DNA of 64,000 nt. Source: Paenibacillus_E qinlingensis_A. GTDB taxonomy: Bacteria > Bacillota > Bacilli > Paenibacillales > NBRC-103111. Below the pieces are notes generated by a model. That model was not told where the DNA came from and did not search any database. It was given only the letters and a program-made list of their open reading frames with translations. The stretch's first letter is position 1; each line of letters starts with the position of its first letter. Below, piece by piece: positions 36,169-44,840 of this stretch. A program made the translations under genes and the position numbers. The stretch lies in contig NZ_JAVDSB010000001.1 in assembly GCF_031455095.1 (NCBI RefSeq), positions 124,001 to 188,000 on the forward strand. The letters are read 5' to 3'.

Positions 36169-37188
36169 ATGTTAAGAATCGGACTAGTTGGATTAGGGTT
36201 CATGGGAAGAACACATTTGGAGAATTACGTACGACTCGAAGCAGAAGGTCTTGCTATTAAAGTTGTAGCATTATGCGATATCGATCCCGTGAAGCTTGAA
36301 GGCAACGCAGTTGCAGGAAATATTGCGACAGGTGATTCCGCGATCGATTTCAATCTCTATGTGAAATACACGAGTGTGTCTGAGATGATCGAGAAGGAAC
36401 AATTGGATTTCGTAGATTTGGCTCTTCCGACGTATTTGCACCGCGATATTACAATTGAATGTCTGAATAAAGGTCTTCATGTGCTGTGCGAGAAGCCGAT
36501 GGCATCCAATCCGCAAGAGTGTGCAGAGATGATCGCAGCTGCTGAAGCGAATGGTAAGCAATTGATGATTGGACAATGTTTACGCTTCTGGCCAGCTTAT
36601 GTGTATTTGAAAGAAGCTGTTGAGAACGGGACATACGGTAAAGTGACAAGCGGATATTTCTACCGTGGCGGCGCAACACCGACTTGGGGACCGTGGCTAA
36701 TCGATAAAGAGAAGAGCGGCGGAGCTTTGCTCGATATGCATGTTCATGATATCGATATGGTCAACTGGTTGTTTGGCAAACCGGAATCCGTTTCCTGTTT
36801 GGCACGTAATGTGGTTCCTGGCAGCGGCTACGATGTCGTGTCTACGAATTATTTGTACGGGGATGGTAAAGTTATCAATGCGCAAGCCGACTGGACGTTA
36901 GAAGGCGAGTACGGTTTCGAAATGGTGTACCGCGTCAACTTCGAGAAAGCTAATCTTATTTTCAATGCGAGCGGCTTGAAAGTGAATTTGAATGATGGAC
37001 CTGGATTCACACCGGAGCTCTCCCCTGAGATGGGGTACTACTTGGAGCTGAAATATTTCGCGGAGACGCTTCTTGCTGGAGAGTCGGTCACAACGGCAAC
37101 ACCTGGAAGTACACGTGAAACGATCGAAATTGCTGTCGCTGAGATGGCATCGGCAGATAAGCAAGGGGCTTGGGTGGAAGTGAAGTAA
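36169..37188 (+). CDS. Gfo/Idh/MocA family oxidoreductase
   Basis: The 339-residue dehydrogenase uses NAD(P) to oxidise a polyol or sugar. The Rossmann motif is GLVGLGFMG, the active-site lysine lies in VLCEKPMA, and the catalytic His region is LLDMHVHDIDMVNWLFG, all standard for the family (inositol dehydrogenase, glucose-fructose oxidoreductase). It is translated right after the epimerase gene, with GGGAGG in the end of that gene as ribosome binding site. The substrate cannot be read from sequence; the pair likely works on one uncommon sugar or cyclitol. Confidence 0.9.
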   Translation: MLRIGLVGLGFMGRTHLENYVRLEAEGLAIKVVALCDIDPVKLEGNAVAGNIATGDSAIDFNLYVKYTSVSEMIEKEQLDFVDLALPTYLHRDITIECLNKGLHVLCEKPMASNPQECAEMIAAAEANGKQLMIGQCLRFWPAYVYLKEAVENGTYGKVTSGYFYRGGATPTWGPWLIDKEKSGGALLDMHVHDIDMVNWLFGKPESVSCLARNVVPGSGYDVVSTNYLYGDGKVINAQADWTLEGEYGFEMVYRVNFEKANLIFNASGLKVNLNDGPGFTPELSPEMGYYLELKYFAETLLAGESVTTATPGSTRETIEIAVAEMASADKQGAWVEVK

Positions 37189-37292
37189 ATGGTAGGATAG
37201 TAACAACTTTGGAAATATAACTTTTGAGATTTATTTTGCAATGAAGTCATCATTTTGATATCGTTAAAATATCATTTTCACGCGTGAAGCAC

Positions 37293-37340
37293 ACGCCGTT
37301 AGCTCTTTTTTTGGAGCTAGCGGCGTTTTTATTTTTTTAG
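37293..37340 (+). terminator. Terminator after the dehydrogenase gene
   Basis: ACGCCGTTAGCTC pairs with GAGCTAGCGGCGT (one mismatch) around a T-rich loop, followed by long T runs. The next ribosome binding site (AGGAGG) lies just beyond it. Confidence 0.88.
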
Positions 37341-37351
37341 GAGGCGATTAC

Positions 37352-38017
37352 ATGTTTGAGAAGGAATATTCAATCTTTTGGAAGGAACAAGTGCAACGTG
37401 CAAGTGGGCAACGGCTTGAGGTGTTGGGTAGGGATTTGACTGGAACAAAGAAACTATTGGAGGTTGTGCTGTTTCCCGTATTGGGGACTCTCGATGGTTT
37501 GGTGCTTGAATTTGAAATGTTGAGTTTGTCAGGGGCGAAAATATTTGGTGACGTGTGTCACCCCTTGCTGCGGATCGTGTTCGAGGATGAGAGCTTCGTC
37601 ACTCACGCCGAGAAAATCACGAGAGACCGATTTTCTTTTGAGAGGGCGTGAGCACGTTCAGTTGCGACACTTGGGTACACTTACTTTCCATATAGTCGCG
37701 ATGAGCTAGAGAAAAAACCGAGTTTCTGCCAAAGAAACTTATACGAAATGATCGGCCGTATCGGAAATGTAGAAGGTGCAAGGTTGAACCAGATTCCTGT
37801 ATATGAGCGGGAAGTTTTGAGATTCTCGTTGCTCACTAATAAACCTTTTCTATTGACGGATGTTTGTAGGTGGCTTCAACTAAAAAGAGAAGCTTGTCGC
37901 AAAGTCATGCGAGAGTTGGAAAGCAAACAATTGGTCTATGCAATCGGCGGAGGTTCTATGAGATGTCATAAATTTATGATTACTGAAAAGGCTGTTGCTT
38001 TGCTGCATCGTAAGTAA
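37352..38017 (+). pseudogene. Regulator-like gene interrupted by in-frame TGA
   Basis: The frame opens at ATG 37352 with AGGAGG just upstream, and meets TGA at 37649-37651 after 99 codons. The same frame is then open without stops through 37652-38017, including 32 codons before the next ATG (37748), which has no ribosome binding site. Joined, it encodes about 221 residues with an N-terminal unknown domain, the bridge ARSVATLGYTYFPYS immediately after the stop, and a C-terminal winged-helix-like part (FLLTDVCRWLQLKREACRKVM). One C-to-T change (CGA to TGA) would explain it. Alternatives are stop readthrough or a sequencing error. Function not recognised. Confidence 0.7.
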
Positions 38018-38044
38018 TCATTTAGAGGGAGGTTAGTTTAATTC

Positions 38045-38087
38045 GACTAACTCGCGCAAGAAAGCGCCCCGCGTGAAGGAGTTAGTC
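38045..38087. promoter_or_regulatory. Inverted repeat before the MATE promoter
   Basis: GACTAACTC (38045-38053) pairs perfectly with GAGTTAGTC (38079-38087) across a GC-rich 25-base loop. No T run follows, so it may be an operator or a weak terminator of the interrupted gene. Confidence 0.45.
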
Positions 38088-38107
38088 AGAGTGTTAATAA
38101 TTATCAT

Positions 38108-38137
38108 TTGACTGCAATCGCTTTCGTATTCTATGCT
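38108..38137 (+). promoter_or_regulatory. Candidate promoter of the MATE gene
   Basis: TTGACT (38108-38113) and TATGCT (38132-38137) are 18 bases apart, about 35 bases before the MATE start. Confidence 0.5.
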
Positions 38138-38170
38138 AATTGCATTTGCGATTACTTGAGGTGAATACGA

Positions 38171-39556
38171 ATGAAAGACATAGATTCAACGGCATCATGG
38201 CAAAAACTTCGTCTATTCGCAGTCACATGGCCGATTTTTATTGATTCTGTATTACGAATGATGTTAGGTACTGCGGATGTCTTCATGTTAAGCCGAATAT
38301 CGGATGAAGTAACGGGGGCCGTAGGTTTGGCGAATGAAATCATCGTTTTCTGTATTTTGATGTTCGGTTTTGTGGGGATCGGGACGAGTGTAGCTGTTGC
38401 TCAGCATCTGGGCGCAGGTAAAGTGAAGGAAGCTAGCCGGATTTCCGCTTTGGCTATTACTATTAATTTGATTTTTGGTATTATCGTGAGCATTGCGTTA
38501 GTGGTGTTTGGCGAACCTTTGATGCATGTGATGAATTTGGAACCTACACAAATCGCGATTGCGAAAAAGTATTTGACTATCATCTCGGCATTTATTTGGA
38601 TTGAAGCCTTGTCGTATGCGATTTCTTCTGTACTTCGCTCTAATGGTCAGACGAGAGATGTTATGTTCGTGACGTTAGGGGTCAATGTGATTCACATTGT
38701 GGGGAACAGTCTCTTGATATTCGGTAATCTGGGCTTCCCTGAATGGGGAGTAACGGGGGCTGCAGTATCTACGGTAGTAAGTCGACTTCTGGGACTGATT
38801 GTACTAGTGGTGATCTTGTACCGTCGCTTACAGGTGCCGATTCTACTAAAGCATTACGTGACTTTCAAGTCTAAAATTGTCAAACAAATACTTAGTATTG
38901 GTTTACCTTCGGCGGGGGAACATATTTCTTGGCAGTCCCAGTATTTGATGATTTTCAGCTTTATTAATATTATTGGGGCAACGGCGTTAAGTGCACATGT
39001 GTACGTCATGAATGTGACCAATTATTTCATGGCCCTGGGCATGGCGATTGGCATGGGAACGGAGATTATTATAGGACACATGGTGGGTGCAGGTGCATTT
39101 CAAGCTGCGTATCATAAATTGCTCCGAAGTCTGAAGTTTACCTTTGTCCTAACATTCGTTATTGTGGGCATTACGTCGATTTTCCGTAAAGAACTGCTCG
39201 GACTATTTACCGATAATCCCGATATTATTGCTATGGGTTCAACGATTCTACTTCTTTCAATCATTTTGGAACCTGGTAGAACCTTTAACTTGGTTGTTAT
39301 TAATTCCTTGCGCGCGGCTGGTGATGCTAGATTCCCTGTGATGATGGGTGTTGTCTCCATGTGGGGGATTGCCGTTCCTTTAGCCTACTACCTGGGGATT
39401 CACCAAGAAATGGGCCTTCTCGGCGTATGGATTGCCTTTACAGTGGATGAGTGGGTGAGAGGCTTGCTGATGTATGTACGTTGGCGTAGCCGCGTATGGC
39501 AAACGAAATCACTTGTTAGACCAAGCGGCGAAGTATTAGCTGCTAAATCGATTTGA
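38171..39556 (+). CDS. MATE-family multidrug efflux protein
   Basis: The 461-residue protein has 12 predicted membrane helices in two halves, and the MATE repeats can be seen in TWPIFIDSVLRMMLGTADVFMLSRISDE and the second half's IGLPSAGEHISWQSQYLMIFSFINI. MATE pumps expel drugs, cations or metabolites using sodium or protons. GAGGTG lies upstream of ATG 38171. It is a single gene with a terminator after it. Substrate not known. Confidence 0.9.
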   Translation: MKDIDSTASWQKLRLFAVTWPIFIDSVLRMMLGTADVFMLSRISDEVTGAVGLANEIIVFCILMFGFVGIGTSVAVAQHLGAGKVKEASRISALAITINLIFGIIVSIALVVFGEPLMHVMNLEPTQIAIAKKYLTIISAFIWIEALSYAISSVLRSNGQTRDVMFVTLGVNVIHIVGNSLLIFGNLGFPEWGVTGAAVSTVVSRLLGLIVLVVILYRRLQVPILLKHYVTFKSKIVKQILSIGLPSAGEHISWQSQYLMIFSFINIIGATALSAHVYVMNVTNYFMALGMAIGMGTEIIIGHMVGAGAFQAAYHKLLRSLKFTFVLTFVIVGITSIFRKELLGLFTDNPDIIAMGSTILLLSIILEPGRTFNLVVINSLRAAGDARFPVMMGVVSMWGIAVPLAYYLGIHQEMGLLGVWIAFTVDEWVRGLLMYVRWRSRVWQTKSLVRPSGEVLAAKSI

Positions 39557-39562
39557 TATACA

Positions 39563-39607
39563 AAAGAAGCCTTAAACTCTTATGGAGAGAGTCTAGGGCT
39601 TCTTTTT
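39563..39607. terminator. Bidirectional terminator
   Basis: AAAGAAGCC pairs with GGGCTTCTTT around AACTC/GAGT, with T residues on both sides. It ends the MATE gene and the convergent MerR gene. Confidence 0.8.
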
Positions 39608-39714
39608 GCATTATGAGAATGGTGACACAAAGGTTGTGGCTGGCGGCTGGTAATATACTATATTCAGTTTCTTGTAAAAGAATTGGATGTTTGCACGAAA
39701 TCATAGAAAACGTG

Positions 39715-40476
39715 CTAGTGTCCCCCTGTATAGATGTGGATCGCATCTCGCAGAAACTCTGCTGTACCTGGTTGCTTCACATCATAGTAAGCTTTGAAAC
39801 GCTCATCATCCACGTACATTTGGGCAAGCCCGGCGTGAGCTTCTTTACTATATTCACTCCAATAGAACATCAGCCATTGTTTGTGCAGATCGGCTGCTTT
39901 CTGTGCTAGTGTGCTAGCTGGATCGCCTAGCTTGAAGGCTTCAGCTAATGTTTCGGTTACTTCTTCTGCCAGACGAGTCACTTCATCGTGCTGCTCTTGT
40001 GTCATATTCTTTAATTTCTGATTGCTCTTATTCACTTGCTCATCGCCATATTTCTCGCGAATTTCTTTTCCGTATTGTTTCTCATTATCCTCAATTAGCT
40101 TTTGTTTGAAGCCTTCGAATTTCTGATCATTTGACATCGTTATTCTCCCTTCTTTCGAAGCAATGGTGTGTTCCACATTCGCAATAAGAATGTCCAATTG
40201 CTTGCGTTTGTCGAGAAGCTGCTCCCGATGGTCTTTCAGTGCACGGGTTCCGTCAAAGCTAGGCGATGTTATGATTTCTTTGATCTGCTCGAGAGGAATG
40301 CCTAACTCTCGATAAAATAAAATCTGCTGCAGTCGATCTACCTCATCTTGCCCATAAATACGATATCCCGATGAGTTGATTCTTGCCGGCATAAGAAGTT
40401 CAATCTCATCGTAATAGCGCAGTGTACGCGTGCTGATGCCAGCCAACTTTCCCAAGTGCTGCACCGTATATTCCAT
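39715..40476 (-). CDS. TipA-like MerR regulator
   Basis: The 253-residue protein has an N-terminal MerR winged helix (about 1-70, RTLRYYDEIELLMPARINSSGYRIY), a long coiled coil (about 75-115) and a C-terminal TipAS drug-binding domain (about 125-250, HKQWLMFYWSEYSKEAHAGLAQMY). TipA proteins bind thiopeptides covalently through a cysteine in some members, though no conserved Cys is seen here. Drug or peptide binding would turn on target genes. ATG 40476 is chosen for the AGGAGGTG just upstream. It has a typical MerR promoter and probably regulates itself. The neighbouring amino acid permease or MATE pump could be targets; that is inference. Confidence 0.9.
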   Translation of the reverse strand: MEYTVQHLGKLAGISTRTLRYYDEIELLMPARINSSGYRIYGQDEVDRLQQILFYRELGIPLEQIKEIITSPSFDGTRALKDHREQLLDKRKQLDILIANVEHTIASKEGRITMSNDQKFEGFKQKLIEDNEKQYGKEIREKYGDEQVNKSNQKLKNMTQEQHDEVTRLAEEVTETLAEAFKLGDPASTLAQKAADLHKQWLMFYWSEYSKEAHAGLAQMYVDDERFKAYYDVKQPGTAEFLRDAIHIYTGGH

Positions 40477-40498
40477 CTGCTCACCTCCTGACACCTTA

Positions 40499-40529
40499 AC
40501 TGTAAAGCTTTACGTAGCGTTAATGTCAA
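40499..40529 (-). promoter_or_regulatory. MerR-type promoter with 19-bp spacer
   Basis: On the minus strand TTGACA (40524-40529) and TACAGT (40499-40504) are separated by 19 bases. The 12-bp palindrome GTAAAGCTTTAC (40502-40513) overlaps the spacer and the -10. The -35 overlaps the stop codon of the upstream permease gene. Long spacers are the signature of MerR-activated promoters. Confidence 0.75.
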
Positions 40530-41866
40530 CACCTTTTTTTCGCGCGTTTCGGCCAAGTAAAATGCACAGCATACGTGATAGCAGCGATTATTAAAATGAA
40601 AATCAAGCTAACGAAGAAGCCAGGGCGTGTTGTCGGGTGAAAAGCGGCTCCCGAGATGGCACTTAGAATGAGCAATATGCCTGCCCAACGTTTAACTACG
40701 TTTGATGTCGTACGTGTTAGCAAACGTCCAGAGGAAAGTAAGATGACCAACCAGATGAAGAGTAAGGTAAGACCCGCTGCGGTGGACATCACCGTATACA
40801 ACTCCTCTGGTAGAATCAGCGAAAGAACAACCGCGGCAGCCATGCCGCCCGAAGTAAAACCAAGAGCAGGATAAGGGATCTGCCTTTTTCCCGTGGAACG
40901 GGTGAATAGGAACGGGGCGTCATGATCTTTGGCAAGAGCAACGAGGATAGATGTAACGGCGAACAAGGAAGCCACCATGGTTGAGAAGGCAGCGATAATC
41001 AGAATGGCGTTGAACACATGCGGCACATAGGGCAGTGGGTAGCTTTCTAAACTAACCTGAAAGGGACTTTTTTTGTCATGGAGAGCGTGTAAGGGCAGTA
41101 GGGTTAATACGAAAAAGAGGGAGACGATATAGAGGATAGCTAAAAGAAGGATCATAATGGATCCCGCTTTATGAGCTTCACTCGATTTGTCCAAACGCAG
41201 CGCGAAAAGCCCCATCATTTCTGTGCCACCGAATGCGTAGAAGGCATAGATGAAGGAAGACCAAGTACCTGTGAGCCCTGATGGTATAAATGTGTTCCCG
41301 TTTATCGGAAAGGAGAGGGGGTGAAGTCCGCCTGAAATCCATCCCAGGACCGCAGCCCCTGCAAGGAGAAGAAACATGAGAAGCGCAGATACTTTAATGA
41401 GTGCGAAAAAATGCTCAGATCGTTCAAAAGCTTCGGCCCCAAGCAGGATGACACCTACACCAAGACTCGCATAGATCAATGCAAACAGCCACATCGGAAT
41501 AGTGGGAAACCAGAATCGTGTAAACAGGGATAGCGCGGCTAGCTGACTTCCCACAATCATTAACTGTGAGCCCCAGTAAATCCAGCCACAGCTAAACCCG
41601 GCCCAACGGCCGAATGCTATCTTAGCATAGGTCCGAAAGGAGCCTTGTTGTGGATTGTCGCCTGTCATTTGAATCAAAGCATCGAGCACAAAATAAGTGC
41701 CTGCCGCAGCCAAAATGAACATTAAGAGCATCGAAGCGCCGCTCATTGTTAGGCCGATTCCAGCTCCGAGGAAATAGCCAGTTCCTAGCGTACAGGCGAC
41801 GCCGAGCAGCGAAAGCTGCCACCATGTCATGGTGCTGTTTGTTGGGCCGGTTGCATTTGTGGACAT
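40526..41866 (-). CDS. APC-family amino acid permease
   Basis: The 446-residue membrane protein has 11-12 hydrophobic helices and starts with the family-style LLGVACTLGTGYFLGAGIGLTMSG. It resembles YvbW of B. subtilis, an amino acid permease controlled by a leucine T-box there. No T-box is found here in the 76 bases between it and the Rieske gene. ATG 41866 is chosen for AGGAGG just upstream. The protein C-terminus is basic (WPKRAKKRC), facing the cytoplasm. Substrate is likely a neutral amino acid by resemblance only. Confidence 0.87.
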   Translation of the reverse strand: MSTNATGPTNSTMTWWQLSLLGVACTLGTGYFLGAGIGLTMSGASMLLMFILAAAGTYFVLDALIQMTGDNPQQGSFRTYAKIAFGRWAGFSCGWIYWGSQLMIVGSQLAALSLFTRFWFPTIPMWLFALIYASLGVGVILLGAEAFERSEHFFALIKVSALLMFLLLAGAAVLGWISGGLHPLSFPINGNTFIPSGLTGTWSSFIYAFYAFGGTEMMGLFALRLDKSSEAHKAGSIMILLLAILYIVSLFFVLTLLPLHALHDKKSPFQVSLESYPLPYVPHVFNAILIIAAFSTMVASLFAVTSILVALAKDHDAPFLFTRSTGKRQIPYPALGFTSGGMAAAVVLSLILPEELYTVMSTAAGLTLLFIWLVILLSSGRLLTRTTSNVVKRWAGILLILSAISGAAFHPTTRPGFFVSLIFILIIAAITYAVHFTWPKRAKKRC

Positions 41867-41942
41867 GCCGCCTCCTAAGCTGTTCAAGAGAAATGGATAA
41901 TAACAGCCCATAGTATAGCTTGTCCATTGGTAAAATATACAG

Positions 41943-42242
41943 CTAGGATATGTCCATCAGAGCGAATAGATTGCCTTCTTTTTCGATAACCTCATAGGGT
42001 TGAAGTCTTGCATTAGGGACATTATGGCATCGGCCTGTATGTACTTCAAAGGTCCAGCCATGCAAAGGACATTCCAACTCGCCAGACTCAAGCTCTACGG
42101 CATAGCCGGCGTGGGGACAACGACTGGATAGCAGTGTGTAAACACCATCCGCTTCTGTAAGGAAGAATCGCTTCCCATTGACTTTCACTTCGGACGGGAT
42201 TGCAGTAAACTGATCTTTAGAACCAATTAGGATTTCATTCAT
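41943..42242 (-). CDS. Rieske [2Fe-2S] ferredoxin-like protein
   Basis: The 99-residue protein is a stand-alone Rieske domain. The cluster ligands are Cys42 and His44 (RCPHAGY) and Cys58 and His61 (CPLHGW). Small Rieske proteins of this size serve as electron carriers for dioxygenases or resemble NirD. No oxygenase or reductase partner is encoded next to it. It precedes the permease gene in the same direction, 76 bases apart, with AAGGAG before the ATG. Confidence 0.88.
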   Translation of the reverse strand: MNEILIGSKDQFTAIPSEVKVNGKRFFLTEADGVYTLLSSRCPHAGYAVELESGELECPLHGWTFEVHTGRCHNVPNARLQPYEVIEKEGNLFALMDIS

Positions 42243-42341
42243 GGGAATGCTCCTTCACAAAGGGATTTCTTCACAACATTATTATAATTCAAATGACATC
42301 AAGATCTCTATGCCTAGGGCAAAACAAAGGAGCACGATTAA

Positions 42342-43427
42342 TTGACCACAGTATCCCCCTTAGTTGCAGCGTTTCGCCAAGCATCCTATCCAGTGGGTGG
42401 GCACGGCCGCAAGAACATTCAAGTATTGAAAGAGGCTTTACATGAGTTCGATGACAAGCTCGAAAGTGACATTTATGGAACTGGTGAAAGTATAGAGGGA
42501 TTTCAAGCGGAAATGGCCGCATATGTGGGCAAAGAGAAAGCTGTCTTCTTTCCTAGCGGAACTATGGCACAGCAAATTGCCTTACGCATTTGGTGTGACG
42601 AGAAGGGGAAACGCAAGGTCGCGTATCATCCATTAAGCCATTTGGAAATCCATGAAGAGGATGGCTTGAAAGAGCTGCACCAAATTGAATCACTTTTACT
42701 AGGCGAGAGAGATCGATTGATTCGCTTGGAAGAGATTTTGGCGCTGAACGATGAGATCGCGTGTCTCTTAATTGAGCTGCCACAGCGAGAGATAGGTGGT
42801 GTGCTGCCACCTTATGAAGAACTCGAGGCCATTTCGGCGCATTGTCGAGCTAACGGAATTAAGCTGCATCTGGATGGTGCTAGATTATACGAGGTGCTGC
42901 CGTATTATCAGAAATCAGCGGCAGAACTGTGTGCGCTTTTCGATAGTGTGTACATCTCGTTCTACAAAGGGATTGGCGGCGTCGCAGGTGCGATTCTGGC
43001 AGGTGATGAGGGATTTACGGCGAAATCGAAGGTATGGAAAAGGCGTCATGGCGGCGATTTGATTAGTCTCTATCCGTATTATCTCAGTGCGAGTTACTAT
43101 TTCAAGCAACGTGAGCCCAAAATGGGTCAATACTACAAGGAAGCGGTGGAGCTTGCTTCGCTGTACAATAGCTGTGAGCACGTGGCTACTTTGCCACTGG
43201 TGCCGGTTACGAATATGTTCCACGTTCACATCTCGGTGCCGAAAGAGAAGCTAGAGCCCATCCTGGTCGCGTTATACGCTGAGACAGGTGTGGGGTTGAT
43301 CCATTATCTGCGAGAGTCGAGCGAAGGGGTCTGTTCGTTCGAGGTGAGTATTGGCGATGCCTTTGCACAGATTCCGAAGGAGCTGCTAAAGCGGACGTTT
43401 GAGCGAATGGCGAATATGCTGCAGTGA
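42342..43427 (+). CDS. Threonine aldolase-like PLP enzyme
   Basis: The 361-residue enzyme belongs to the aspartate aminotransferase fold threonine aldolase / beta-eliminating lyase group. The PLP lysine is in SFYKGIGG, and the cofactor-binding Asp is in LHLDGARLYE. FFPSGTMAQQIALRIW near residue 70 is the PLP phosphate-binding segment. It would cleave L-threonine or a related beta-hydroxy amino acid to glycine and an aldehyde; other family members make different cuts. TTG 42342 is used with AAGGAG 9 bases upstream. A terminator follows. Confidence 0.86.
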   Translation: MTTVSPLVAAFRQASYPVGGHGRKNIQVLKEALHEFDDKLESDIYGTGESIEGFQAEMAAYVGKEKAVFFPSGTMAQQIALRIWCDEKGKRKVAYHPLSHLEIHEEDGLKELHQIESLLLGERDRLIRLEEILALNDEIACLLIELPQREIGGVLPPYEELEAISAHCRANGIKLHLDGARLYEVLPYYQKSAAELCALFDSVYISFYKGIGGVAGAILAGDEGFTAKSKVWKRRHGGDLISLYPYYLSASYYFKQREPKMGQYYKEAVELASLYNSCEHVATLPLVPVTNMFHVHISVPKEKLEPILVALYAETGVGLIHYLRESSEGVCSFEVSIGDAFAQIPKELLKRTFERMANMLQ

Positions 43428-43441
43428 GTGCCTATAGAGTA

Positions 43442-43480
43442 AAAAGATCCTCTTTCCTTTATGGCGATGAGGATCTTTTG
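43442..43480. terminator. Bidirectional terminator
   Basis: AAAAGATCCTC pairs with GAGGATCTTTT. It lies between convergent genes and has T/A runs on both sides. Confidence 0.8.
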
Positions 43481-43512
43481 TATATCGTCTTGGTAAGTTA
43501 GGTTGCTAAGCC

Positions 43513-44496
43513 TTAATTGGGAACCAAATCCTTAAGCTCCTGTACAACATAAGCCTTACCACCGTTCAATGCTTCGATGAGATTCTTAGCTGCAAGCTCA
43601 GCCATGTCATTACGAGTTCTTGCTGTCGCCGAGCCAATATGAGGTAAAGTAACCACATTCGGCATACGCAACAATGGATTATCCACAGGTGTTGGTTCGA
43701 TATCGAAGACATCCAGACCCGCTCCGCGTATTTTTCCTTGTTGAAGTGCCTGAATCAACGCTTGTTCGTCTACAGTTGCTCCGCGGGAGGCATTAATGAA
43801 GATCGCGGATGACTTCATCCGATTAAATTGCTCCTCGCCAATCAAATGTTTCGTCTCTGGCGTGAGTGGCGTCATCACAACGATATAGTCGGATTCACTC
43901 AGTAACTCATCCAATTCGCAGAAGCGGGCATTGAAGCGCTCGTCTACTTCTTTTTTTGGACTGCGGCTGTGATACAGCAGGTTCATATCGAAGCCAAACA
44001 CAGCACGCTGGGCAATTGCTTCCCCAATCCGTCCCATCCCGATGATTCCGAGTGTCGAATGATGAACATCCACACCGAATAATTCGGTGCTGCTTGTTCC
44101 CTTTTGCCAATTTCCCTGTTTCACATAAGCATCCAATTCTGCAATTCTCCTCCCTGCACTGAGCATCAAGGCGAGTACGAGATCGGCCACGGTGCCGTCC
44201 AGTACGTGAGGAGTGTGTGTACCAATTACGCCATGGGATCTCATCGCAGCGATATCAAAATGATTGTACCCGACGGAAGAAGTGCTCGCCACACGAAGCT
44301 TTGGTGCGCAGCTTAACAGTTCCTCGTCAATTGTTCCTCCCAGGATTCCCTCCACATCTGAGACCTTATCTAAGATGACATTACGGGGCATACTGCCTTC
44401 CTGATTCCAGAACGTACAATCTCCGTGGAGATTTAAATAATCTTGAACAGCTTCCGGCAATTGTTGGGTAACGAGTATTTTGGGCTTGGTCGACAT
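43513..44496 (-). CDS. D-2-hydroxyacid dehydrogenase (glyoxylate reductase type)
   Basis: The 327-residue enzyme reduces a 2-keto acid such as glyoxylate or hydroxypyruvate with NAD(P)H. The Rossmann motif is GIIGMGRIGEA, and the catalytic triad is visible as Arg in NASRG, Glu in DIEP and His in LPHIGSAT. It most resembles the glyoxylate/hydroxypyruvate reductases (GhrB/YvcT type). AAGGAGG lies before the ATG on the minus strand. It stands alone. Confidence 0.9.
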   Translation of the reverse strand: MSTKPKILVTQQLPEAVQDYLNLHGDCTFWNQEGSMPRNVILDKVSDVEGILGGTIDEELLSCAPKLRVASTSSVGYNHFDIAAMRSHGVIGTHTPHVLDGTVADLVLALMLSAGRRIAELDAYVKQGNWQKGTSSTELFGVDVHHSTLGIIGMGRIGEAIAQRAVFGFDMNLLYHSRSPKKEVDERFNARFCELDELLSESDYIVVMTPLTPETKHLIGEEQFNRMKSSAIFINASRGATVDEQALIQALQQGKIRGAGLDVFDIEPTPVDNPLLRMPNVVTLPHIGSATARTRNDMAELAAKNLIEALNGGKAYVVQELKDLVPN

Positions 44497-44840
44497 GGGT
44501 ATTCCTCCTTGAGTTTCTTATCTGAGAAAAAGTGCAGGGACAACGTGGCTATTACAAATGGCGTCTGGCAATCCTCGTTAGGCACATCTGACAAGACAAG
44601 CTAGTCTTTATGTAGTCTGTTACATTATAGCTAAACTTTTCAAAATATTATATTTAAATCTACTAGACCACTAGAGATACATTCTCCTGTTAAACGTGCA
44701 CGAAATGTCTTAGCCAATTAGGCTGTAGTGATGCCCCTTACGAAACTTTCGGAAGGGGATATTTGTATCCTTTGGAAGCATTTTAATTCGTAGAGGCAAT
44801 TATGCTAAAATGATCTTATAAACGCAAAGGAGTGAAATAA
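44497..44840. other. 344-base intergenic region with two hairpins
   Basis: No gene is seen. A small hairpin AGCC/GGCT (44712-44724) is followed by a strong one: CCCCTT (44734-44739) with AAGGGG (44753-44758), enclosing CGAAA/TTTCG (44741-44751). No T run follows the second hairpin. TAAAAT at 44806-44811 may be the -10 for the hydrolase gene, with no clear -35. The remainder is AT-rich. Confidence 0.5.

Noticed and set aside
37748..38017. Separate small gene of 89 codons
   Set aside because: The ATG has no ribosome binding site and the frame is open from the TGA before it, so it is the second half of the interrupted gene.
41867..41942. T-box leader before the amino acid permease
   Set aside because: Only 76 bases separate it from the Rieske gene and no T-box sequence or terminator is present.
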